Made by a program: the position numbers and the translations under genes
Shown here: in pieces, positions 8,712 to 19,000 of the stretch
How the letters are laid out: every line of letters starts with the position of its first letter
How positions within the stretch are numbered: position 1 is the first letter of the stretch
Source of the DNA: Chitinophagales bacterium
Lineage (GTDB): Bacteria > Bacteroidota > Bacteroidia > Chitinophagales > CAIOSU01
DNA length: 64,000 nucleotides
Direction: 5' to 3'
Assembly: GCA_026003335.1 (NCBI GenBank)
Contig: BPHB01000003.1
Coordinates: 62,001-126,000, forward strand
The notes under the pieces: model-generated
What the model was told of the DNA's origin: nothing
Databases searched by the model: none
Seen by the model: only the letters and a program-made list of their open reading frames with translations

Positions 8712-9096
8712 AGATGTGTCTGTTTTTCCTGCTAATATAACCTTTTCACCCGTGGCTCGGGTGGGGTCAAAACAATGCTTTTGTGCGGCCGGCACAGCCG
8801 GCTGACGGCATCGCATGTGGAAAAAAAATTCGCGGGGGAATTTCCATTTTTGCTTTTTTTACCTAAATTCACGGAGATAAAAATGAGTTAAAAACGAAAA
8901 AGGTATACATGCAGCATCTTTACTTTCTATCTTTCCCACGTATTTTCTTCCTTGTCATCCGGTGGTTGCAGCACGGTAGTGTCAGGTGGGCAGCAACCCC
9001 AATGTCTTGCAATGACCGGCAGCAGAAAGTAAAGTGCATGCATGCGATACCTGTGGAGTGTAAGTTTTCCGAGTAAACTTAAATGCACAGAGTATC
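8712..9096. other. 385-base divergent intergenic region
   Basis: It separates the minus-strand lipoprotein operon from the plus-strand surface locus and must hold both promoters. It is A/T-rich around 8820-8890. No full TTTG-N19-TAnnTTTG promoter was found on either strand; partial -7-like boxes are TATATTAG (minus, near 8735) and TATCTTTC (plus, near 8930). A 10-base palindrome GCATGCATGC lies at 9036-9045, and a 7-base inverted repeat at 9061-9081 is listed separately. No small gene recognised. Confidence 0.4.
9061..9081. repeat. 7-base perfect inverted repeat upstream of 9097
   Basis: TAAGTTT, seven spacer bases, then AAACTTA, ending 15 bases before the ATG at 9097. The position fits an operator or a 5'-leader hairpin for the two-gene unit 9097-19277. 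The arms are A/T-rich, so a chance match is possible. Confidence 0.3.
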
Positions 9097-9585
9097 ATGA
9101 AAAAAGCTCTCGTTGTAATGATTGCCCTGAGCGTTGCAGGCGCAGCCTGGGCTGCTTACTCCCTTTGGGGGAGCGACCTGTTTGGTACCGAACAGCGCAG
9201 TCGTGGTGAAAATGACCTGCGGGCATTAGCCGGTAAATGGACACTGATTGATGCCCAAATTACCATGTTGCAGGAAGTGCCTGATTCTTTAAAATACACC
9301 AAAGACAATTGCTTCTGGAAGGACCACTTGAACCCCAAGGTGCCCTTGAAAATCCACAAAGATGGCACCGTGACACTTTCCCGCTTTGAAAAACAAACCA
9401 CTGCGCAAGCCCGTGTGGAAGATGGTCGGCTTATTTTTGAGTTCCGGGGAGGCATTGCCAAGGTAAAAGGCGAACCGGTGGATGCGGTCAGCTACACGGC
9501 CTATGATTATCAGCTGAGCGGTAAACAACTGATTATATCCAGAGAAGACGGTATGGTGACTGAGAAATATATCTTTAAGCGATAA
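9097..9585 (+). CDS. small secreted lipocalin-like protein
   Basis: 162 residues with a signal peptide (MKKALVVMIALSVAGAAWA). After a short linker, LAGKWTLIDAQ, GTVTLSRFE, GRLIFEFRG and the closing LIISREDGMVTEKYIFKR follow the pattern of Bacteroidota lipocalin-like domains: a W near the first strand, alternating strands, a final Y-F-K strand. These barrels usually bind small hydrophobic ligands or act as structural modules; no ligand can be inferred here. It stands only 19 bases before the giant surface protein, so the two are probably co-transcribed. Confidence 0.65.
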   Translation: MKKALVVMIALSVAGAAWAAYSLWGSDLFGTEQRSRGENDLRALAGKWTLIDAQITMLQEVPDSLKYTKDNCFWKDHLNPKVPLKIHKDGTVTLSRFEKQTTAQARVEDGRLIFEFRGGIAKVKGEPVDAVSYTAYDYQLSGKQLIISREDGMVTEKYIFKR

Positions 9586-9604
9586 TCCCTAAATCCCACT
9601 GCCT

Positions 9605-12600
9605 ATGAAACGATATTTACTCGCGGGAGTTTTCAGCATAGCCTTCAGTCTTGTCGCCTTTGCCCAGCCAAAGGTGAATGTGACCGTGGAGATTTATGAA
9701 GTGGAGCGCAGCTCTTCATTGGGTGACGGGTTATATGGCGATCCGGATGTAACCTGGATTATGGGAGCCAACTCCAACGGCTCCGGCAGCGCCACCTTCA
9801 AAACCGATTGGTGTTATTACTATGGTGAAATGGGAGGGACTACCTGGCAAAATATACGCCAGATGTACCAACAACTGAATTCCACTGCCACGACCATATA
9901 CCTGAGTCTGGATGCCTGGGAAAATGATTGCGTTATAGATGAAGATGATTGTGGCTATAATACGCACTGGTATTGCCCCGATGGCGATGGTGACCGGTGT
10001 AACAATAGTGCCATTGCTACTATTGACTTCCGCAATCAGCCTCCGTGCCAGTGGAATTATTACTACACCAACTGGTGCAGCTACTACCGCTACCGTGTGC
10101 GCATTTACTGGACCTTTGCCGAGCCTCCCACCATTACAGCGTCTTCTGCAACCAATCATGTGCTCTGTATGCCCGGCACCGGCTCGCCTAACTCCACCAC
10201 ACTGTCGGTGAGCGTCAACAGCACCTATGGCCACACGCTGGGGCGCTACTACCAATGGCAGGTTTCTACCAATACCGATTGTGCTTCTCCGGGTTCCTTC
10301 TCCGACATTGCCGGAGCCACCAACTCTTCGTATGTGCCGCCTCAAACAGCAGGTACACGCCTCTACCGCGTTAAAATTACTTCCAATTGCTCGGCCGACT
10401 TTGGCAGCCTCACTACCATCTCCAACTGCATGCGTGTGACGTATCATCCCATGAGCCCCGCCCCGGCAATCCAGTCAGGCGCCTGCGGGCAAACCGTGTT
10501 GCCCGGCTCAATAAACACCCTCTCTACCTTGCAGCCGCCCAACCCCGGAGCCGTAGCCAACCTCACCGGCTACCAGTGGAGCGCCACCGGAGGTACGTTT
10601 TCCTCTACCTCGGCCCCCACCACCACCTGGACAGCTCCCTCTACTCCGGGCTCCTATACTATTACGGTAACCTATCAGAATGCCTGTCAAAACTATTCGG
10701 CTACCTGCACCATCAACGTGGATTCTGACCCCTGCGACTACGTATATGTAGCATCTACCGGAAACGATAACAGCGGCTGCGGAGGACCCGCCAGCCCCTG
10801 CAGAACCGTAAGCTATGCCGTCAATAATGTGCTGGGCTCTAAACGCCATATCCGCGTAAGCACGGGCACCTTCAACGAGGGCTCTACTATCAACATGGTC
10901 AATGACCTGATTATTGAAGGAAAATATGTCATCAACAACGGGGTGTGGGAAAAGTCCGTCTCCAGCAGCGCAACCACCAATCTGGTGTGGGGCACGGGCG
11001 GCTCCATGGAATTTGTCAATAGCGTGATTTGCCATCGTGTGGGCATCAAAGCCAACGGAGTGAGCAACTGGACCCTGATGGACCTCAACCTCACCACTAC
11101 GGCAACCACCAACACCGCCTCAGGCGGATACGGATGCTCCAACTATACCCTTTGGCTCAACAACACCTCCGGCTACAGCATTATCCGCTGCAATATCACC
11201 AATGGCAATGCTGCCTCTGGGCAGCCGGGGCCGCCCGGAGCCGCTGGTGCTCCAGGGCAGCCGGGTGCAAGGGGAGGTAATGGGCATACAGATGGAGGTC
11301 ATGGTAGCGGTGGTAGCGGTGGCACAGGCGGTGGCCCGGGTACAGGAGTAAGACAGGGAGGCAATGGCGGCCGGGGCGGTGATGGAGAGTGTGAAGGCTG
11401 TTGCTGCAATCAGGCGCAAGCTGGCTTTCTGGGTACCAATGGAGGGGGAGGGGCGTCCAGGGATCCTGTTGCGGGCGGAGGAGGCTCCTCGGATGACGAC
11501 TGCAGCGGCGGGGGCAACGGAGCCAATGCTTCTGCCAGTATCTATACGGCCGAGGCGCAAGCCGGAGCCAACGGCTCTCCGGGGGCTTATAATCCTACCA
11601 ACTATACCTTTTCTACCTACTTCACACCGGCACAGGGCGCTGCTGGCTCCGATGGTCATGGCGGGGGCGGTGGCGCTGGCGGTGGCGGTGGCGGTGGTCA
11701 GCACGGCACCTGGTGTGATGATGGCGGTGGCTCCGGTGGTGGCGGTGGCGGTGGCGGTGGCCAGGGCGGTGCCGGTGGACAGGGTGGCTTTGGCGGGGGC
11801 TCTACCTTTGGTATCTATCGCAACAGCAACGCTACCAGTGGCACCCTTACCTATGTGAGCGCCACCAGCGGCAATGCCGGTGCTGGCGGTGCGGGCGGTG
11901 CAGGCGGTGCCGGGGGCGCGGGTGGTATAGGCGCCTTGGGCGGTGATGTGAATGGAGGCTGCGGTTTTATATGTTTTGGTGATGTCGGATTTGGCGGCTC
12001 AGGCAGTGCGGGCGGCAATGGCGGCCAGGGCGGCAGCGGTGCAGCTGGCTCACCCGGAGTATCCTACAACATGTACACCGTGGGCAGCGGAGCTGCCACG
12101 CTGAACAATGCTTTCCCCAGCAGTGCTCCGGCACTGACCATTGCTACCAACAACGGGCGCTACTGCAACAACAGTGAAATACGCCTCACCAAGCCCTCTA
12201 GCAGCGGTAACTGGTCTTTCAACCCCTCTACGCTTACCCTTGTCAACGACCTGCGGGATGCCCCCGCAGGGGCTGCAGCCTCCAGCTATACTTCTTCTTC
12301 CGGCACGATAGTGGTAACGGCTTCCAGTGCAGGCACCAAATATGATATCAATATAGGCAGCCAGGCTTATGAGGATATTCTGGTCATCAGCAACACCTCG
12401 CGGACGCTGCCGGTGATTAGTCCTTCGCCCACTACGATCTGTTATCAGGGCAGCATCACGCTCAGCGCCACCACATGGGGTACCGTGCTGGAGCATGACT
12501 GGCGCATCTATCCGGGCACCAGCCTCAATACCCCGGTGTTTGTATCCACGCTGCCCAGTGTTGCTACACCTTCTCTGTCGTGTGCTTCCTATCCGTGCAC

Positions 12601-15600
12601 TTACACCATCCGCTATCGCCAGCGCGAAGCATGTTGCGGCTGGTCAAAGCCGGTTTACTCCAGCGTGACCATATTGGGTGAATATACCCTAGGCGCCATT
12701 GACAACAGCGGTAAAACTATTTGCTATAACACACAGGCCAACGCCCAGGTGAGCTTTACTTCCAACCCCGAAGGAGCCACCGGCTTTACTTATCAGTGGT
12801 ATTATAAAAATGGTATTGACTGCCCTGTATCGGGCTCTACCACCGGCTGGACAGCCATCTCGGGGGCAACCAGCGCCACCCTGACGCAGGCCCAGTCCAA
12901 CAGCATGGGTAACCTCACCGAAAGCCGTGTACTGGCGTGCTGGGTAACACCCACCGGCTCACCGGTGTGCGGTACGGCAGGGTGGGCTGAAAACTGCTAT
13001 CTGATAACCGTATTACCGGAGGTGGAATATGGTGGCATTCAGTATGGCGACCAGGTGATTTGTCCGGGGGGTAATCCCAATGAAATCACCCTCTTCCCCA
13101 GCCCCAAGGGCTCGGGTTTCCAATATCAATGGTATATCAATGCCGGCAACAATCAGGGGAATCCGATTACCGAAAACTGGCCTATTGATACCCCGGCTTG
13201 CCCCACAGGTAGTGATCCCAATGTGCCGCTATGGGTACCCATTCCGGGAGCCACCAATCCTACTTACCAACCACCGCCACTGAACATCAGACAGGATTCT
13301 TCCTACAACGGTATTCCCAACCAGAATATCTATATCGGGTTTGCGGTGTATCTTACTCCGTATGCTACGGGAGGACTGCCGGCTTGCGGCACAGCCCACT
13401 GGGCTGACAGCAGCTGCCGCATCATCACCGAGGTAGATGCTACCGGTTTCTCACCCAACGCCATTACCGGCCTACCGTGTATTGCATCGCAGGGGTGTGA
13501 TGCGGATAGCACCATCTGGGTGTTTAGAACGTGTTATGGCGTGAATATCACTTCCCCGCTTAGCATTATCCCCTCGCCTGTTAACGGTACCTTCAACTTC
13601 TACTGGGAGACAAGCCCGGACTTTGTCAATTGGACCAACGTACGTACCACGTATAATGCCTCCAGTGATCAATATACGCTGGGTACCATCACGCAGGATA
13701 CCTATGTGCGGGCTTTTGTCAAGGCCATATCCCCACCCTGTGGTGATTCTTTGCGAACGCTCAACATTTGGCTGATAGATGTGAATGAGCCTTTTGACGC
13801 GGGCAACATCAGCGGGGCCGTGTCTTCTACTGAATGTTACGGCTATGACCCGCCAGCGATGACGGCCAATCCGGCGGGCAGTTATGACTACTATTACACG
13901 TGGCAACATAGTTATGACGGCACCAACTTCAAAGACCTTTATTATGATGGCACAGTCATCCAGGCGCCAGCCACGGTAGTGTACAACGCCCGCTATCTGG
14001 TGGTATCCGGTTCGGTGGTCTACAATGGGATCACCCACAATCTGAATGAAGACTTTTTGATCTACGACTCTACGGTAACCAATATCACCGGTTCGGGTCA
14101 GGTGGTAAGGCTCTACTCAGGGCCGGGGGATGCGTTCAAGACCTATGATCCGGATACGTTGCATTCCAACCGGCATTATCGCTACCGTGTGTATAGTGAG
14201 GGTTTCCCCGTGTGCTACACGGAAGCGGATCCGCCTGCATATAGCGACACTATCAGCTATACCATTCTTTCTGACCTCAATCCGGGCGCTATCACTCCGG
14301 ACACGTTCGCCTTTACGCAGTGTCTGAATTACGATGTGCCCACGCTGTCCATCAATCCCAGCGGCTCAATAGGTCCTTACACTTATCAGTGGTACATCAG
14401 TGAGGATTCGGTCAACTGGTCACCCATTAATGGAGCCAATGGCTCTTCCTATGACCATCCCACTCTGCTGACCGACACCACCTACTTCCGTGTTGCGGTA
14501 GATCCTGCAGGTAGTCCGGACTGTGCTATGAAATATTCTACCAATAGCGTGAAAATCAAGATCGGTCCTTCCACACCGGCAAATGCGGGTGCGGATGCCA
14601 CGATATGTGCTACCTCCCATACACTCTCAGCCAACATTCCTGAATCCCCCGGGGTAGGTACATGGACCCTCTATGCCGGCTCCGGTTCATTCCCCAATCC
14701 CAACAGCCCCAGCGGGCCGGTGAACAATCCTGGTTACGGCACCAACATTTACCGATGGACGATTGTTACGCCTCTGTGTGTGACCACCTATGATGATGTG
14801 GTAGTTGTGCGTCACCGCGAACCGGATAAAGCAAATGCCGGTGCCGATGCCGTATTGTGTGAATATGACTCTATCCAACTGAATGCGAATACTCCGGTTG
14901 TGCCCGGTGCTGTAGGCACGTGGAGTCTGGTGAGCGGCTCAGGCACCATAATATCGCCCAACGCTCCCAACACCTGGGTGAAAAATCTCACGCCCGGCCT
15001 CTCCGAATTTGAATGGACCATTACCACCAACGGGGTGTGCGGTGATTCCTCCGACCGGGTGAAAATCTTTACCAACATCTTCCCGGTGATGGTGTGGAAT
15101 GGGAGTGTCAGCACCGACTGGAACGATCCTGACAACTGGGGTTGCACCAATATCCCCGGGATCAACAACGTCATCACTATCCCGTATCTGGGGCCCACGG
15201 CCAATTATCCGGAAGTGTTGCCTGGCAACGTGGGCATCTGTAAAGACATCACCATTGAAACAGGAGCCAGCCTGAAAGTGGGCAAGGGAACCAAGTTTGG
15301 TGTCAATAAGGAGTTTGTATGGGCCAATGCGGGTCCTGACGTGGTGAAATGCTTCAATGATCCTCCGTTCACCATAGGAAAAGAACTGATACCCGGAGCC
15401 TCTGCCTATACCAACTATTCGTGGTCACCCGGAATATACCTTAATGACTCTACACTGGCTGAACCTACTGTGAATCTGAACAGCACCACGCTCTCTTACA
15501 TAGAGTTTGTGCTGACAGCCACCCACAAGCTGGATCCCACTAACGTGGACCGCGACACCATGCGGGTGATTATCCATCCCATTCCTACGGTGGGTATCAT

Positions 15601-16009
15601 CAGCGACACGTCTTATTGCGGTACGCCCATCCAGCTGGGGCTGAGCAATCCGGCCCCCCATACCACCTATGACTGGGATCCCGATGCAGGTCTGAACGAT
15701 CCCACTATCCCCAATCCGCTGGCTAGCCCCAATGTAAGCACAGAATACATCGTTTATATCTATAATGATTCCACCGGGTGCTCAAACCGCGATACGGTAT
15801 TTGTTACCGTAGGCACACCGGCTACCCTCGCCTGGAATCAGCATCCCAACCATGCCTGTGCTCTGGATCAGAATGTGACTTATTCGGTGAATAATACTGC
15901 AGGCTCTGTCTATTACTGGAGTATTACCGATTGGCGCGGCAGCACCATCAGCGGCAGTGGCAACACGGCCTCTGTGGATTTCGGTAGTATTCATCTCCGA
16001 TGCCATTGA
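9605..16009 (+). CDS. giant secreted repeat protein, first part (frameshifted near 15987)
   Basis: 2134 residues with a signal peptide (MKRYLLAGVFSIAFSLVAFAQ). Regions: residues about 30-160 unique, Tyr/Trp/Cys-rich; about 170-375 Ig/PKD-like modules; about 378-520 a parallel beta-helix-like stretch opening with YVYVASTGNDNSGCGG; about 538-820 collagen-like then poly-glycine; then many Ig/PKD-like modules (recurring YQW, GATN), including two that start ANAGAD. Such modules are typical of Bacteroidota surface adhesins and gliding proteins. The frame ends after VDFGSIHLRCH, yet the matching continuation is in the next frame: dropping one base near 15987 turns it into DFGVFISDAIDD. So this and the next entry are most likely one gene of about 3,200 codons, split by a real +1 shift or a sequence error. 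Confidence 0.8.
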   Translation: MKRYLLAGVFSIAFSLVAFAQPKVNVTVEIYEVERSSSLGDGLYGDPDVTWIMGANSNGSGSATFKTDWCYYYGEMGGTTWQNIRQMYQQLNSTATTIYLSLDAWENDCVIDEDDCGYNTHWYCPDGDGDRCNNSAIATIDFRNQPPCQWNYYYTNWCSYYRYRVRIYWTFAEPPTITASSATNHVLCMPGTGSPNSTTLSVSVNSTYGHTLGRYYQWQVSTNTDCASPGSFSDIAGATNSSYVPPQTAGTRLYRVKITSNCSADFGSLTTISNCMRVTYHPMSPAPAIQSGACGQTVLPGSINTLSTLQPPNPGAVANLTGYQWSATGGTFSSTSAPTTTWTAPSTPGSYTITVTYQNACQNYSATCTINVDSDPCDYVYVASTGNDNSGCGGPASPCRTVSYAVNNVLGSKRHIRVSTGTFNEGSTINMVNDLIIEGKYVINNGVWEKSVSSSATTNLVWGTGGSMEFVNSVICHRVGIKANGVSNWTLMDLNLTTTATTNTASGGYGCSNYTLWLNNTSGYSIIRCNITNGNAASGQPGPPGAAGAPGQPGARGGNGHTDGGHGSGGSGGTGGGPGTGVRQGGNGGRGGDGECEGCCCNQAQAGFLGTNGGGGASRDPVAGGGGSSDDDCSGGGNGANASASIYTAEAQAGANGSPGAYNPTNYTFSTYFTPAQGAAGSDGHGGGGGAGGGGGGGQHGTWCDDGGGSGGGGGGGGGQGGAGGQGGFGGGSTFGIYRNSNATSGTLTYVSATSGNAGAGGAGGAGGAGGAGGIGALGGDVNGGCGFICFGDVGFGGSGSAGGNGGQGGSGAAGSPGVSYNMYTVGSGAATLNNAFPSSAPALTIATNNGRYCNNSEIRLTKPSSSGNWSFNPSTLTLVNDLRDAPAGAAASSYTSSSGTIVVTASSAGTKYDINIGSQAYEDILVISNTSRTLPVISPSPTTICYQGSITLSATTWGTVLEHDWRIYPGTSLNTPVFVSTLPSVATPSLSCASYPCTYTIRYRQREACCGWSKPVYSSVTILGEYTLGAIDNSGKTICYNTQANAQVSFTSNPEGATGFTYQWYYKNGIDCPVSGSTTGWTAISGATSATLTQAQSNSMGNLTESRVLACWVTPTGSPVCGTAGWAENCYLITVLPEVEYGGIQYGDQVICPGGNPNEITLFPSPKGSGFQYQWYINAGNNQGNPITENWPIDTPACPTGSDPNVPLWVPIPGATNPTYQPPPLNIRQDSSYNGIPNQNIYIGFAVYLTPYATGGLPACGTAHWADSSCRIITEVDATGFSPNAITGLPCIASQGCDADSTIWVFRTCYGVNITSPLSIIPSPVNGTFNFYWETSPDFVNWTNVRTTYNASSDQYTLGTITQDTYVRAFVKAISPPCGDSLRTLNIWLIDVNEPFDAGNISGAVSSTECYGYDPPAMTANPAGSYDYYYTWQHSYDGTNFKDLYYDGTVIQAPATVVYNARYLVVSGSVVYNGITHNLNEDFLIYDSTVTNITGSGQVVRLYSGPGDAFKTYDPDTLHSNRHYRYRVYSEGFPVCYTEADPPAYSDTISYTILSDLNPGAITPDTFAFTQCLNYDVPTLSINPSGSIGPYTYQWYISEDSVNWSPINGANGSSYDHPTLLTDTTYFRVAVDPAGSPDCAMKYSTNSVKIKIGPSTPANAGADATICATSHTLSANIPESPGVGTWTLYAGSGSFPNPNSPSGPVNNPGYGTNIYRWTIVTPLCVTTYDDVVVVRHREPDKANAGADAVLCEYDSIQLNANTPVVPGAVGTWSLVSGSGTIISPNAPNTWVKNLTPGLSEFEWTITTNGVCGDSSDRVKIFTNIFPVMVWNGSVSTDWNDPDNWGCTNIPGINNVITIPYLGPTANYPEVLPGNVGICKDITIETGASLKVGKGTKFGVNKEFVWANAGPDVVKCFNDPPFTIGKELIPGASAYTNYSWSPGIYLNDSTLAEPTVNLNSTTLSYIEFVLTATHKLDPTNVDRDTMRVIIHPIPTVGIISDTSYCGTPIQLGLSNPAPHTTYDWDPDAGLNDPTIPNPLASPNVSTEYIVYIYNDSTGCSNRDTVFVTVGTPATLAWNQHPNHACALDQNVTYSVNNTAGSVYYWSITDWRGSTISGSGNTASVDFGSIHLRCH
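11218..12060 (+). repeat. collagen-like and glycine-rich coding repeat
   Basis: Inside the giant protein. It opens with a short Gly-X-Y run (GQPGPPGAAGAPGQPGARGG) and turns into long GGG/GGS/GGA/GGT tracts, broken by two Cys/Asp-rich patches (CEGCCCNQ near residue 600 and SSDDDCSGGGNG near 630) and by several non-glycine islands of strand-forming residues. The DNA is built of GGC/GGT/GGA codons and is prone to slippage. The protein would be flexible and hydrated, or a polyglycine-helix bundle. Confidence 0.85.
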
Positions 16010-19000
16010 CGACACCATCACGGTGAAAGAAAGAACAGCCAGCGGCTGCTGGGCCACTCTCCAGCAGATAGTGGATGTGGACACCTTCCCCACCATCACG
16101 GCAACCCATGGCGGTTCACCCATCTGTGAAACAGAAACCATTCAGCTCTACCAGAATGATGTAGGTACTATCCCCACAACCTCGTGGGTATGGTCTGGTC
16201 CGGCTTCTTTCAGCTCGTCAGCCAGGAACCCCACACGTCCCAATGCCCTGCCGGCTCACAGCGGAACGTACCAGGTCATTGCCTATACGGATGAAGGCTG
16301 TCCGGATACAGCCACGGTTGCGGTAACCGTAACGCCTGCACCGGCTATTACCACCCACCCGACAGCGCAGGCAGTATGCAGTGGCAGTAATGTGTCCTTT
16401 ACGGTAGCTGCCAGTGGCACCAGCCTCGCCTACCAGTGGCAGGAAAGCACCAATGGCGGCTCATCCTGGAGCAACCTCTCCAACGGAGGAATATACAGCG
16501 GTGTGACCACAACCACACTGAGCCTCTCTGGCGTGAGCACAACCATGCATAATTATCAATACCGCTGCGTGGTGACGGGCACCTGCTCACCTCCGGCACC
16601 TGCTGCCGTTTCCAATGCCGCCACGCTCACCATTAATGACGTTGCCATTACGGCCCACCCGTCCAGCGTGAACAAGTGTATAGGCACCAGCCACACCTTC
16701 ACGGTGACGGCTACGGGAGCCAGCCCGCAATATCAATGGCGGAAGAACGGCACCAACATCAGCGGTGCGACCAACGCCAGCTATGTGATCAGCTCCATAG
16801 CGGCAGGGGATGCCGGCAGCTATGATGTGGTGGTCAGCAACAGTTGCAACAGCGTGACGAGCAATGCGGCCACGCTGACGGTGGATGACATAGTGATCAC
16901 GGCCCACCCGTCCAGTGTGAACAAGTGTAGCGGCACCAGCCACACCTTCACGGTGACGGCTACGGGAGCCAGCCCGCAATATCAATGGCGGAAGAACGGC
17001 ACCAACATCAGCGGTGCGACCAACGCCAGCTATGTGATCAGCTCCATAGCGGCAGGGGATGCCGGCAGCTATGATGTGGTGGTCAGCAACAGCTGCAACA
17101 GCGTGACGAGCAATGCGGCCACGCTGACGGTAGATGACATAGTGATCACGGCCCATCCGTCCAGTGTGAACAAGTGTAGCGGCACCAGCCACACCTTCAC
17201 GGTGACGGCTACGGGAGCCAGCCCGCAATATCAATGGCGGAAGAACGGCACCAACATCAGCGGTGCGACCAACGCCAGCTATGTGATCAGCTCCATAACG
17301 GCAGGAGATGCCGGCAGCTATGATGTGGTGGTCAGCAACAGTTGCAACAGCGTGACGAGCAATGCGGCCACGCTGACGGTAGATGACATAGTGATCACGG
17401 CCCATCCGTCCAGTGTGAACAAGTGTAGCGGCACCAGCCACACCTTCACGGTGACGGCTACGGGAGCCAGCCCGCAATATCAATGGCGGAAGAACGGCAC
17501 CAACATCAGCGGTGCGACCAACGCCAGCTATGTGATCAGCTCCATAGCGGCAGGGGATGCCGGCAGCTATGATGTGGTGGTCAGCAACAGTTGCAACAGC
17601 GTGACGAGCAATGCGGCCACGCTGACGGTAGATGACATAGTGATCACGGCCCACCCGTCCAGTGTGAACAAGTGTATAGGCACCAGCCACACCTTCACGG
17701 TGACGGCTACGGGAGCCAGCCCGCAATATCAATGGCGGAAGAACGGCACCAACATCAGCGGTGCAACCAACGCCAGCTATGTAATCAGCTCCATAGCGGC
17801 AGGGGATGCCGGCAGCTATGATGTGGTGGTCAGCAACAGTTGCAACAGCGTGACGAGCAATGCGGCCACGCTGACGGTAGATGACATAGTAATCACGGCC
17901 CATCCGTCCAGCACCAGCTCATGTGTGGGAAGTAGCGTAACCTTCACGGTATCCTATACCGGAACAAATCCAACCTTCCAATGGCGGAAGAACGGCACCA
18001 ACATCAGTGGGGCCACCAACGCCAGCTATGTAATCAATTCCGTGGTTGCAGGCGATGCCGGCAGCTATGACGTAGTTCTGAGCAACAGTTGCAACAGCGT
18101 GACAAGCAACAGCGCTACCCTGACGGTGAACAACCCGCCTGCAGCTCCTACAGGCATTGCCGTGAAGGTCGTTTATTGTACCGACAACAACACGAAGTTT
18201 ACGCTGCTGACGGCTCTGAATCCGCCCTCGGGAGCCACCCTGCGCTGGTACAGCGGCTCCTCCTGCGGAGGCAGTCAGATTGGTACCGGTACTACCCTGA
18301 CCATCAATTCCAACGGGCAGCAATACTATTCAGTGCTTGCTGACAATGGTTCCTGCACCTCCGCTTGCGTAGCCACCTCTACGGCTATATATACTTATGC
18401 GGGAGGTTTCCCCTCCGGGCAGGCACATAATGAAGCCTACTGGGATCAGCGCGGCCTCTCTACACGCCACGATGTGGAAATACGCACCAACTGCAGTAGC
18501 AGCGGCACAGTGTATAGCTGGGATGCTACCAATAAATTCTTTAAGGATAATGCTGCCACCCCCAACATTATGTTGCCTACCGGCACCCAGACGGTGGCTT
18601 CCAACAGCTTCCCCGGTTACGGCACCAACACCAGTTGGAACAGCAATGCCTTCCAGTGGGACGACCAGAATGTGCTCTCCAGCAGCGTTTATGATGCCTA
18701 TCCGCTCTTCGTAAGCCCACTATCAGCAGTTGGCATGACATTCTGTAAGGCGATGGAGAATGACTATGCCGGTAATTGTCCTCTTACTACTAGTAGTAAT
18801 GCAACAGACTGTGTGGTCATTGATGGAGATTCCTCCACACTGCTTTATGCGCCTCCCCCTTATAATGATAGCTATGATGTATCAGGTAAAGGCAATACGA
18901 ATTGTCCGGCTGAAGGCATGATCAATGCCGGCAGTCTGAAAACAGGATGTACTGCTATTGATGAAATCTTTCAGCAGCAGCAGCTGGATGCCGCCAGCGA

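Noticed and set aside
9731-10447. 238-codon minus-strand open frame inside the giant gene
   Set aside because: Codon pattern and domain matches belong to the plus strand; the minus product has no recognisable fold.
11120-11858. Minus- and plus-strand frames across the glycine-rich region
   Set aside because: Alternative readings of GGC/GGT-rich DNA (Ala/Thr/Pro- or Val/Ala-rich shadows); no independent start context.
16587-17903. 438-codon open frame on the minus strand across the Ig-like repeats
   Set aside because: It repeats with the same 83-codon period as the plus-strand repeats, so its length comes from repeating a stop-free shadow unit; Arg/His-rich composition, no signal or domain.
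16644-18137. Possible CRISPR or satellite array
   Set aside because: Units are 249 bases, contiguous without spacers and in frame with the protein; they are coding repeats.
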